A DNA stretch of 57,466 nucleotides from the NCBI GenBank assembly GCA_012729765.1, contig JAAYCM010000031.1, positions 1 to 57,466 on the forward strand. The letters run 5' to 3'. The notes beneath the pieces are model-generated. The model saw only the letters and a list, made by a program, of their open reading frames with translations, did no database searches and was not told the origin of the DNA. The position numbers and the translations under genes are program-made. The stretch is from Chloroflexota bacterium. GTDB lineage: Bacteria > Chloroflexota > Anaerolineae > Aggregatilineales > Aggregatilineaceae. Position 1 is the stretch's first letter, and every line of letters begins with the position of its first letter. This document shows positions 50,959-57,466 of the stretch, one piece after another.

Positions 50959-52329
50959 ATGCTTGATGGACGGGTCACAAAGGAGTACCTGCTGGAGCAG
51001 GCCAAGAAACCTGCCGCCGAGGCGATGCGCCTGCATGCCTTCTACCAGGGTAAGACCCAGACCGCCCTGCGCTGCCGGGTGCGCGATCTGAACGATTTTG
51101 CGGTGTGGTATACGCCGGGGGTGGCCGCGCCCTGCCGCGCGATCGCGGATCAGCCGGAGCTGGTGTATGAGCTGACCAGCAAATGGAACACGGTTGCCAT
51201 CGTCTCGGATGGGACGCGCGTGTTGGGCCTGGGCGACATCGGCCCGAAGGCCGGGCTGCCGGTGATGGAAGGTAAGGCGCTGCTCTACAAATACCTGGGC
51301 GGCGTGGACGCCGTGCCGCTGATGCTCGACACCAAAGACCCCGATAAGATCATCGAAACAGTGCTAATGCTCCAGCCGGGCTTCGGCGGCGTCAATCTCG
51401 AAGACATCTCACAGCCCAAGTGCTTCCGCATTCTCGACACGCTGCGCGAGCACGCCGAAATCCCGATCTGGCACGACGACCAGCAGGGGACGGCCAGCGT
51501 CACCTTGGCCGGGCTGATCAACGCGGCCAAGCTGGTTGGCAAGCAGCTCAGCGAGATGCGGATCGTGTTCGTGGGGGCGGGGGCGGCCAATGTCGCGTGC
51601 TCGCGCCTGATCTTCGCCTATGGCGCGGACCCCTCGAACTGCCTGATGGTGGACGTGGGCGGCATCCTGGGCAAGCACCGCCGCGATATCTACCTGCGCC
51701 GGGCGGAATTTGTCAGCCAGTGGCACCTGTGCCAGATCACGAATTATGAGGAACTGAAGGGCGATGTCGCGCTGGCCTTGCGCGGCGCGGACGTCGTGAT
51801 CTCCTTCTCGACGCCCGGCCCTGGCGTGATCCAGCCGGAATGGATCAAGACGATGGCGAAGGACGCGATCGTGTTTGCGGGAGCCAACCCGATCCCGGAG
51901 ATCTGGCCCTGGGAAGCGGTCGAGGCCGGGGCGGCGGTGGTAGCGACCGGGCGCTCCGACTTCCCGAACCAGGTCAATAACTCGCTCGGCTTTCCAGGCA
52001 TCTTTCGCGGGGCGCTCGACGTGCGCGCCACGACGATCACCGACGAGATGGCGATTGCGGCGGCGGAAACACTCGCGCTGCTGGCCGGGGAGAAGGGCCT
52101 CACGCCGGAGCATATTCTGCCCACGATGGACGAGTGGGACATCTTCCCGCGCGAGGCGGCGGCGGTGGCGGTCAAGGCGCAGGAGCAGGGCGTCGCCCGG
52201 CTGCCAGCCACCTACGACGAGGAATACCAGCGCGCCAACCTGATCATGCGGGCTGCGCGCGAGATGACCGAAATTCTGATGCGCGAGGGCTGCGTTCCCG
52301 CAGCGCCGGAGCCGGATGCTGAGGGCTAG
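50959..52329 (+). CDS. maeB: Malic enzyme (malate dehydrogenase, oxaloacetate-decarboxylating)
   Basis: The enzyme converts malate to pyruvate and CO2 with NAD(P)+. I use ATG 50959, behind AGGAGAG; a longer frame to 50818 precedes the promoter. The 456-residue product has the malic N-domain with W-Y-T-P-G-V, G-D-I-G-P-K-A-G-L-P-V and E-G-K-A-L-L-Y-K, metal ligands in N-L-E-D-I and W-H-D-D-Q-Q-G-T-A, and an NAD(P)-binding domain with V-G-A-G-A-A-N. The phosphotransacetylase domain of long MaeB is absent, so it is the short bacterial form. Cofactor preference cannot be told. A flavoprotein gene follows 12 bp later. Confidence 0.95.
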   Translation: MLDGRVTKEYLLEQAKKPAAEAMRLHAFYQGKTQTALRCRVRDLNDFAVWYTPGVAAPCRAIADQPELVYELTSKWNTVAIVSDGTRVLGLGDIGPKAGLPVMEGKALLYKYLGGVDAVPLMLDTKDPDKIIETVLMLQPGFGGVNLEDISQPKCFRILDTLREHAEIPIWHDDQQGTASVTLAGLINAAKLVGKQLSEMRIVFVGAGAANVACSRLIFAYGADPSNCLMVDVGGILGKHRRDIYLRRAEFVSQWHLCQITNYEELKGDVALALRGADVVISFSTPGPGVIQPEWIKTMAKDAIVFAGANPIPEIWPWEAVEAGAAVVATGRSDFPNQVNNSLGFPGIFRGALDVRATTITDEMAIAAAETLALLAGEKGLTPEHILPTMDEWDIFPREAAAVAVKAQEQGVARLPATYDEEYQRANLIMRAAREMTEILMREGCVPAAPEPDAEG

Positions 52330-52341
52330 GAGAGGCGAGCG

Positions 52342-53271
52342 ATGCACGAGCTAATTGTGATCGGCGGCGGACCGGCGGGATTGGCGGCGGCGGCCTACGC
52401 GGTCCGCAAGCGGATGGATGCCCTGTTCATCTCGAAGGGACTGGGCGGGCGCTCACAGCGGCGGCTCCGGCTGCCCTGGATAGACGATTATCAGGTAATC
52501 GTGGGCGAGGAGACGATCCAGCGCTTTCGCACGCAGCTTGACTACCTGGACTTTATGCGCGTGCGGGCGGCGGTGACACGGCTCGATGTGATCGATGGCG
52601 GCTTCCGGGTAGAAGTCGCGGACGGCAAGACTTACGACGCGCTGACCGTGGTTCTGGCGACGGGCGCATACGGCGCGAGTCTCAACGTGCCGGGCGAGAT
52701 CGAATATGAGATGCAGGGGTTGTGCTACAGCGCGATGACCTACGCCCCGCTGATGGTTGACCGGCGCGTGATCGTGGTCGGCGAGGAACTGCTGGCGCTG
52801 CGCGCGGTCGCGGAGTTGAGCCGGATCGTCACCGAAGTGACTCTGATCGCGGAGACGGACGGCGATCTGGACGGCTCGACCGGGCGTCGCGTGCTCGTGG
52901 CGGATAATGTGGCGGTGATCCGTCATGCGCGCGTGCTGGAAGGGACCGGCGACGGGACGTATGCCAGGGGGGTGCTGGTCGAGCACGAGGGGCGGCAGGA
53001 AGAGATTCCGGCGGACGCGATCTTTGTCGAGAAGCGGCTGATCCCGAACTCGCGGCTGGTCGAGGGGCTGGTGCAGATGGACCCCTGCGGCTTCATCGAG
53101 GTCGATGCGCGCAACCGGACCAGCCTGCCGGGCCTGTTCGCGGCGGGCGACGTGACGAGCAGCAGCGCGTTCCAGGCGTTGATGGGCCTGGGCGACGGCG
53201 AGAAGGCGGCGCTCAGCGCGTTCGACTACCTGCTCGATCTGCCGCTGGCCGTGTCGGCATGTGAGGATTAG
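52342..53271 (+). CDS. Thioredoxin reductase-like flavoprotein lacking redox motifs
   Basis: The 309-residue product has the fold of low-molecular-weight thioredoxin reductase. The FAD motif G-G-G-P-A-G-L-A-A-A is at 8-17, and the C-terminal FAD segment is G-L-F-A-A-G-D-V-T. The redox-active C-x-x-C is missing; the corresponding region reads G-L-C-Y-S-A-M-T-Y-A with a single Cys. The NAD(P)H motif usually written G-G-G-D-S-A is V-V-G-E-E-L-L-A-L here. It therefore probably does not reduce thioredoxin in the usual way. It follows malic enzyme by 12 bp and could use reducing power from it, which is inference. Related TrxR-like proteins include ferredoxin-NADP reductases. Confidence 0.85.
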   Translation: MHELIVIGGGPAGLAAAAYAVRKRMDALFISKGLGGRSQRRLRLPWIDDYQVIVGEETIQRFRTQLDYLDFMRVRAAVTRLDVIDGGFRVEVADGKTYDALTVVLATGAYGASLNVPGEIEYEMQGLCYSAMTYAPLMVDRRVIVVGEELLALRAVAELSRIVTEVTLIAETDGDLDGSTGRRVLVADNVAVIRHARVLEGTGDGTYARGVLVEHEGRQEEIPADAIFVEKRLIPNSRLVEGLVQMDPCGFIEVDARNRTSLPGLFAAGDVTSSSAFQALMGLGDGEKAALSAFDYLLDLPLAVSACED

Positions 53272-53289
53272 CGGCGAGCTGCCATGTGA

Positions 53290-54585
53290 TCAGGCCGGGA
53301 CCGGCTCGCGCCGGATATGCGCGCCGAGCGCCTGCAATTTGTCTTCGACGCGCTCATAGCCCCGGTCGATCTGGCCGATGTTGCGGATCGTGGTCGTGCC
53401 GCGTGCGCACAGCGCCGCCAGCAGGATCGCCATCCCGGCGCGGATATCAGGACTGCTGATGTTGGGCGTGGCCTGGAGCACGGTCGGGCCGTGCACCACC
53501 GCCCGGTGGGGATCGCACAGGAAGATTCGTGCGCCCATCCCGGCCAGCTTGTCGGTGAAGAAGAAGCGGCTGTTGTACATCCATTCGTGGAACAGCACGG
53601 TGCCCGCCGACTGCGTCGCGACGGTGAGCGCAATGCTCATCAGGTCCGAGGGGAAGGCGGGCCAGGGCTGGGCCTTGATCTCTGGAATCTGGTTGCCCAG
53701 GTCGCGCTCGATGGTCAGCGACTGGCCGCGCGGCACGATAACGTCGTTCCCGTCCATCTCCCAGGTTACACCCAGCTTGCGAAAGACGAGGGCCGCCATC
53801 GCCAGGTGTTCGGGGTCGGCCTCGCGGATATGAATCTCGCCGCCGGTCACGACCGCCGCGCCGATGAAGCTGACAACTTCCAGATAGTCGGCCCCCACAC
53901 GGAACTCGCCGCCGTGCAGCCGTTCGACGCCGTGCACCGTCAGGCAGTTGGTGCTGATGCCTTCGATCTGCGCGCCCATGCCGTTGAGCATGTGGCACAG
54001 GTTTTGCACGTGCGGCTCCGAAGCGGCGTTGCGAATGATGGTCGTGCCTTCGGCCAGCACCGCCGCCATGAGCGTGTTCTCGGTAGCCGTGACGCTCGCC
54101 TCGTCGAGCAGAATATCCGCCCCGCGCAGCCGCCCGGCCTGCATATGAAAGACGCCACTGTCGAACGTGATCGTCGCGCCCAGCTTTTGCAGCGCGAGCA
54201 CGTGCGTATCCAGCCGCCGCCGCCCGATCACGTCACCGCCTGGCGCGGCAAGCTCCAACCGCCCAACGCGCGCCAGCATCGGCCCGGCAAAGACCACCGA
54301 GGCACGCGTGCGCTGGCACAATTCGCGGTCGGGTGCGTGCCGGGTGACGTTCTGCGCGTGGACACGCACGCGGTGATCGCCCAGCAGCTCGACCTCGGCC
54401 CCCAGGCTGCGCAGCAGCTCCATCGTGACGCGCACATCGGCGATGTCCGGCATATTGGTCAGGATCACCGGCTCGTCGGTGAGCAGGCAGGCCGGCAGCA
54501 TCTTCAGAGCCGCATTTTTATTGCCGCTGGCCGTGATCGTACCCTGCAGCTTGTGGTTGCCTTCGATAACAAATTGTTCCCGCAT
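53290..54585 (-). CDS. murA: MurA, UDP-N-acetylglucosamine enolpyruvyl transferase with Asp in the fosfomycin site
   Basis: MurA makes the first committed precursor of peptidoglycan. The 431-residue product has the EPSP-synthase-like double inverse barrel with S-G-N-K-N-A-A-L (K23, N24 at the PEP site), P-S-D-L-M and a late D-I-R-A-G segment. The loop that in most bacteria contains the catalytic Cys (G-G-C-x-I-G, Cys115 in E. coli) reads G-G-D-V-I-G with Asp118. Such Asp enzymes, known from Mycobacterium and Chlamydia, are active and insensitive to fosfomycin. It lies 24 bp after the SAM-hydrolase gene on the same strand. ATG 54585 is the start. Confidence 0.95.
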   Translation of the reverse strand: MREQFVIEGNHKLQGTITASGNKNAALKMLPACLLTDEPVILTNMPDIADVRVTMELLRSLGAEVELLGDHRVRVHAQNVTRHAPDRELCQRTRASVVFAGPMLARVGRLELAAPGGDVIGRRRLDTHVLALQKLGATITFDSGVFHMQAGRLRGADILLDEASVTATENTLMAAVLAEGTTIIRNAASEPHVQNLCHMLNGMGAQIEGISTNCLTVHGVERLHGGEFRVGADYLEVVSFIGAAVVTGGEIHIREADPEHLAMAALVFRKLGVTWEMDGNDVIVPRGQSLTIERDLGNQIPEIKAQPWPAFPSDLMSIALTVATQSAGTVLFHEWMYNSRFFFTDKLAGMGARIFLCDPHRAVVHGPTVLQATPNISSPDIRAGMAILLAALCARGTTTIRNIGQIDRGYERVEDKLQALGAHIRREPVPA

Positions 54586-54609
54586 AACCTGGGTTCCTGT
54601 GCTGTGGGG

Positions 54610-55467
54610 CTAAAGTGTAAGTGTATAGGAGAGCACAACCGGATCGCCCAGCCGGACGGCGAGCGTCTGCGCGGCGCTGCCCTGGTTGACGCCGATCTCA
54701 AGCTGGCCGGAGCTGCCGACCAGGGGAGTCAGCGCGCCGGTTGCGACCGCGCCATAGGTGGGGCGGATCGTCTTCAGCGATTGGGCGGCCAGCATGACCC
54801 GGCAGTGGGCGGCATCGAGGTTGAGCGGCGGCCCGTCATACGCGCCAAACTGCGGATTCAGCTCCAGCGTGCCGGGCGCGGTCCACGTCAGGTGGCCGAT
54901 GCTGGTGATCACGTTGCCGAAGTGATCGATATGCAGCACCTCGCCGCGAATCTCCCCCTCCGTCACGACCAGCGCCGGGTCGTCGAGCTTGATCAGTTCC
55001 GGCACGGGCGGCCCGAATTGGGGCAGATCGACGCCGTTCGCCAGATGCGCCGCTGCCGGGCAGAAGATATCGCGCCCGTGAAAGGTCTGGCTGGCGTGGA
55101 GAAGCTGGTAATCGGTGTTTTCCAGCACGGCGGTGTGCCGCACCTGGACGCTGGGCAGCACAAAGCTGAGGACGCCGTTGTTCGGCGCGACGTACCAGCC
55201 ATGACTGGTTTCGACTGCGATCGGCTCGCGCGCCGTGCCGACGCCGGGATCGACCACGACCAGGAAGATCGTCTCCGGCGGGAAGTGCCGGAAGGCGGTC
55301 AGCAGCACGTAGGCGGCCTGCCGGATGTTCTGCGGCTCGACGGCATGCGTCAGATCGACCAGCCGGGCCTGCGGGCAGATGCCGAGCATGATACCCTTCA
55401 TCGTGCCAACATAGGCATCCGACTGGCCGAAGTCAGTCAGCAGCGCGATAAGCGGTGTGTCTCTCAT
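54610..55467 (-). CDS. SAM hydroxide adenosyltransferase (DUF62 family)
   Basis: I use ATG 55467; the frame runs further upstream without a better start. The 285-residue product matches the DUF62/SAM hydrolase family, related to fluorinase and chlorinase. It has L-I-A-L-L-T-D-F-G-Q-S-D-A-Y-V-G near the N-terminus and F-H-G-R-D-I-F in the middle. Family members cleave S-adenosylmethionine to adenosine and methionine, using an Asp-Arg-His set. The halide-binding residues of fluorinase are not evident, so hydroxide is the likely nucleophile. The murA gene follows. It is divergent from gyrB. Confidence 0.92.
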   Translation of the reverse strand: MRDTPLIALLTDFGQSDAYVGTMKGIMLGICPQARLVDLTHAVEPQNIRQAAYVLLTAFRHFPPETIFLVVVDPGVGTAREPIAVETSHGWYVAPNNGVLSFVLPSVQVRHTAVLENTDYQLLHASQTFHGRDIFCPAAAHLANGVDLPQFGPPVPELIKLDDPALVVTEGEIRGEVLHIDHFGNVITSIGHLTWTAPGTLELNPQFGAYDGPPLNLDAAHCRVMLAAQSLKTIRPTYGAVATGALTPLVGSSGQLEIGVNQGSAAQTLAVRLGDPVVLSYTLTL

Positions 55468-55581
55468 AGTGCAGATTGTACCAGCGAAAGCGGCTTCGGC
55501 AACATCGGCCTGCCGCGCCAAGCTGCCCCGTTTAGCCCCTGTAAAAATTGTTAAAAAATCAACATTAATAAGGCGCGCCTT

Positions 55582-55610
55582 TTGCCTGAGCAGGTATCTC
55601 GCGGTATAAT
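55582..55610 (+). promoter_or_regulatory. gyrB promoter P1
   Basis: TTGCCT (-35, four of six matches) and TATAAT (-10) are separated by 17 bp. The AAGGCGCGCCTT palindrome abuts the -35 box. It lies 267 bp upstream of the gyrB start. Confidence 0.65.
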
Positions 55611-55648
55611 TAAGCCTTCAAAACTGGCGGGAATATGCGGTTTTCAGG

Positions 55649-55654
55649 TATAAT
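55649..55654 (+). promoter_or_regulatory. gyrB putative promoter P2 -10 box
   Basis: A second perfect TATAAT lies 223 bp before the gyrB start, with no clear -35. A LexA-like box begins ten bases downstream, at the expected transcription start. Confidence 0.45.
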
Positions 55655-55664
55655 CCCGGATAGC

Positions 55665-55676
55665 GAACATGCGTTC
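55665..55676. promoter_or_regulatory. LexA (SOS)-like box in the gyrB leader
   Basis: GAACATGCGTTC matches the GAAC-N4-GTTC consensus of the Gram-positive and Chloroflexota LexA/DinR box. It overlaps the presumed start site of promoter P2. By chance about one such match is expected in a window this long, so location is the main support. Confidence 0.5.
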
Positions 55677-55876
55677 TTGACAAGCGCCGCGCAGATTGAA
55701 AACAACCATTCACACAGCCAGTTTGACCACATTACACAGGTCATCAATCGGGCCAATAATTCAGCACAACGACAACGGATATGGGTTGCCTGAGGGGCTA
55801 ACCTCGGTTCTACATGGCACAGGGTGTAGAAATTAGGGCAGAGTAGGGTAGCGGTCATAGGCCGCAGGAGGACTAG

Positions 55877-57466
55877 GTGGCGGAGCAAATAGCCAGGCAA
55901 ACAGAAGATAACATTCGCGTACTCGAAGGGCTGGAAGCTGTTCGCCTGCGCCCCGGTATGTATGTCGGCGGCACGGACAGCCGTGCGCTGCATCACCTGA
56001 TCTACGAGGTGGTGGACAACGCGATCGACGAGGCACTGGCCGGGCGCTGCGACTGGATTCAGATCGTGCTCTACGAGGACGGCTCGGCCTCGGTATCCGA
56101 TAACGGCGGCGGTATCCCGGTCGGCATCAACAAACAGAAGGGCATCTCGACGCTGCAGCTCGTCATGACGACGCTGCACGCGGGCGGCAAGTTCGACTCT
56201 TCGGCTTACAAAGTGTCTGGTGGTTTGCACGGTGTCGGTGTCTCGGCGGTGAACGCGCTGTCCGAATGGATGGTGGCCGAGGTCTGGCGCGACGGCAAAG
56301 TGTACCGGCAGGAGTACCGGATCGGGACTCCTATTACGGATGTCGAGCCGGTGCGCGCGATGGAACCGGGCGAAGGAACCGGGACGCGCATCACTTTCAA
56401 GCCCGACCGCACGATCCTCGAAGAAACCAATTTCAGCTTCAGCACCCTGGCGCAACGCTTCCGCGAGATGGCATTTGTCGCGCGTGGAATCCGTATCTCG
56501 CTGCGCGACGAGCGCACAAATCCATTCCCCAGAGAGATGAACTTCTACTTTGAGGGTGGCGTACGCTCGTTTGTCCGCTACCTGAACCGCAACCGCTCGG
56601 CGCTGCATGAGCCAGTGTATGTCGAGCGCGAGATCGAGATCGAGTTCGAGGAGAACGGTCGCCCGCCGTTCACGGTGGGGGTTGAGGTCGCGTTCCAGTA
56701 TACGGACTCCTCGACCACGACGGAACTGTACTTCGCCAACACGATCCACACCCCCGACGGCGGCAGCCACCAGGCGGGGCTGCGCGCGGCCATCACGCGC
56801 ACGATCAATAACTATGCGCGCAAGGCCGGGCTGCTCAAGGAAAAGGACCCGAATTTCTCCAGCAACGACACGCTGGAAGGGCTGACCGCGATCGTCAGCA
56901 TCAAGCATCCCGATCCGCAGTTCGAGAGCCAGACCAAGGTCAAGCTCATGAACCCGGAAGTGCAGGGCGCGGTGTCGCAGGCGACGAGCGACGCGTTTGC
57001 CGAGTTCCTGGAAGTCAATCAGCGCGACGCCAAGCGCATTGTGGACCAGTGTATGACCTCGATGCGCGCGCGTGACGCCGCCAAGAAGGCGCGCGATTTG
57101 GTGCGGCGGGGTGCCAATCTGCTCGAAAACACGACGCTGCCCGGCAAGCTGGCCGACTGCTCGGAGCAGGATCCGCACAAATCGGAGCTGTACATTGTCG
57201 AGGGTGACTCGGCGGGCGGCTCGGCCAAGCAGGGGCGTGACCGCCACTTCCAGGCGATCCTGCCGCTGCGCGGTAAGATTCTGAACACCGAGCGCGCCCG
57301 GCTGAACAAGATTCTCGACAACAACGAGGTCAAGGCGCTGATCTCAGCCCTGGGCGTGGGCATCGGCGACGATTTCAACCTGGAAGGGCTGCGCTATGGG
57401 CGCGTGATCATCATGACCGACGCGGACGTAGACGGCGCGCATATTCGCACACTGCTGCTGACCTTC
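55877..57466 (+). CDS. gyrB: DNA gyrase subunit B, N-terminal part
   Basis: GyrB supplies the ATPase and TOPRIM parts of gyrase, which adds negative supercoils. The frame starts at GTG 55877 behind GCAGGAGGA and is open to the window end (530 codons). It shows the GHKL ATPase site: [17 protein letters not shown], and G-G-L-H-G-V-G. The transducer domain follows, then the TOPRIM start [14 protein letters not shown]. The last motif seen is [12 protein letters not shown]. ParE cannot be excluded from the N-terminal part alone, but the motifs fit GyrB better. The C-terminus lies outside the window. Confidence 0.93.
   Translation, partial: MAEQIARQTEDNIRVLEGLEAVRLRPGMYVGGTDSRALHHLIYEVVDNAIDEALAGRCDWIQIVLYEDGSASVSDNGGGIPVGINKQKGISTLQLVMTTLHAGGKFDSSAYKVSGGLHGVGVSAVNALSEWMVAEVWRDGKVYRQEYRIGTPITDVEPVRAMEPGEGTGTRITFKPDRTILEETNFSFSTLAQRFREMAFVARGIRISLRDERTNPFPREMNFYFEGGVRSFVRYLNRNRSALHEPVYVEREIEIEFEENGRPPFTVGVEVAFQYTDSSTTTELYFANTIHTPDGGSHQAGLRAAITRTINNYARKAGLLKEKDPNFSSNDTLEGLTAIVSIKHPDPQFESQTKVKLMNPEVQGAVSQATSDAFAEFLEVNQRDAKRIVDQCMTSMRARDAAKKARDLVRRGANLLENTTLPGKLADCSEQDPHKSELYIVEGDSAGGSAKQGRDRHFQAILPLRGKILNTERARLNKILDNNEVKALISALGVGIGDDFNLEGLRYGRVIIMTDADVDGAHIRTLLLTF

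Larger units (their letters stand above)
55468..55876. other. 409-bp intergenic region before gyrB
   Basis: This gap holds two TATAAT boxes, an AT-rich stretch unusual for this genome (about 55545-55570), the palindrome AAGGCGCGCCTT at 55570-55581, and a LexA-like box. I see no tRNA or small open reading frame of coding quality. The minus-strand promoter of the SAM-hydrolase gene should also be here. Confidence 0.6.

Noticed and set aside
53317..55554. A 745-codon open frame on the plus strand, antisense to murA and the SAM hydrolase
   Set aside because: It lies wholly opposite two well-supported genes and has low-complexity, His/Arg/Gln-rich composition typical of antisense frames in GC-rich DNA.
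55610..57247. A 545-codon open frame on the minus strand opposite gyrB
   Set aside because: The plus strand encodes GyrB with all ATPase motifs. The minus frame has no recognisable domain and is Arg/Val/His-rich, as expected of a shadow.

Overview
The window is a dense, high-GC bacterial chromosome segment with 56 protein-coding loci on both strands. I see no rRNA, tRNA, CRISPR array, insertion sequence or prophage. The gene set suggests a Chloroflexota bacterium, possibly Anaerolineae-like: a DnaD-type primosome protein beside DnaB, bacterial RqcH, bactofilins, a two-active-site protein disulfide oxidoreductase, and T/P-rich lipoproteins. This placement is inference, because no rRNA is present.

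Bases 1-12400 (+) form one long run. It holds an ABC exporter, a DUF58 protein, a large membrane glycosyltransferase-like protein, a BatA/vWA protein, a vWA plus amidotransferase-like protein, a phosphodiester-glycosidase lipoprotein and a class IV aminotransferase. A KARI-like protein with a degenerate active site converges on it (-). Bases 13732-15908 carry an ECF sigma factor, its membrane partner and a polymer-forming membrane protein.

Bases 15987-28500 are mostly (-): an HTH regulator, PriA, a MEMO-family protein, GroES, a PDO-type oxidoreductase, a HEAT / LysM-M23 peptidase / HTH operon, an SH3 lipoprotein and a receiver protein. An alpha/beta hydrolase, OsmC and a small membrane protein are on (+). 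PlsY (28777) and the gene facing it share a strong terminator.

Bases 29491-33512 (-) are a replication module: DnaB interrupted by a 180-residue mini-intein, a DnaD protein, and a helicase-loader-like protein made of two tandem DnaC-type AAA+ units. A DUF151 nuclease, a bactofilin and a DedA protein follow.

Bases 35924-38135 (+) encode an orphan ParA and an acidic, coiled-coil, membrane-anchored partner whose N-terminus resembles the ParA-activating peptide of ParB. I consider this the best candidate for an undescribed system. Bases 38138-43692 (-) hold a cupin, a solute-binding protein coupled to a glycosidase-like protein, three small membrane proteins, a T/P/E-linker lipoprotein and a YjjX-type NTPase.

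Bases 43816-57466 hold RqcH (+), a frameshifted PPK2, two glycosyltransferases (-), an acetyltransferase split by one TGA, a long coiled-coil protein, malic enzyme, a thioredoxin-reductase-like flavoprotein lacking its redox motifs, MurA with Asp at the usual Cys, a SAM hydrolase, and the 5' part of gyrB with a promoter region containing a LexA-like box.
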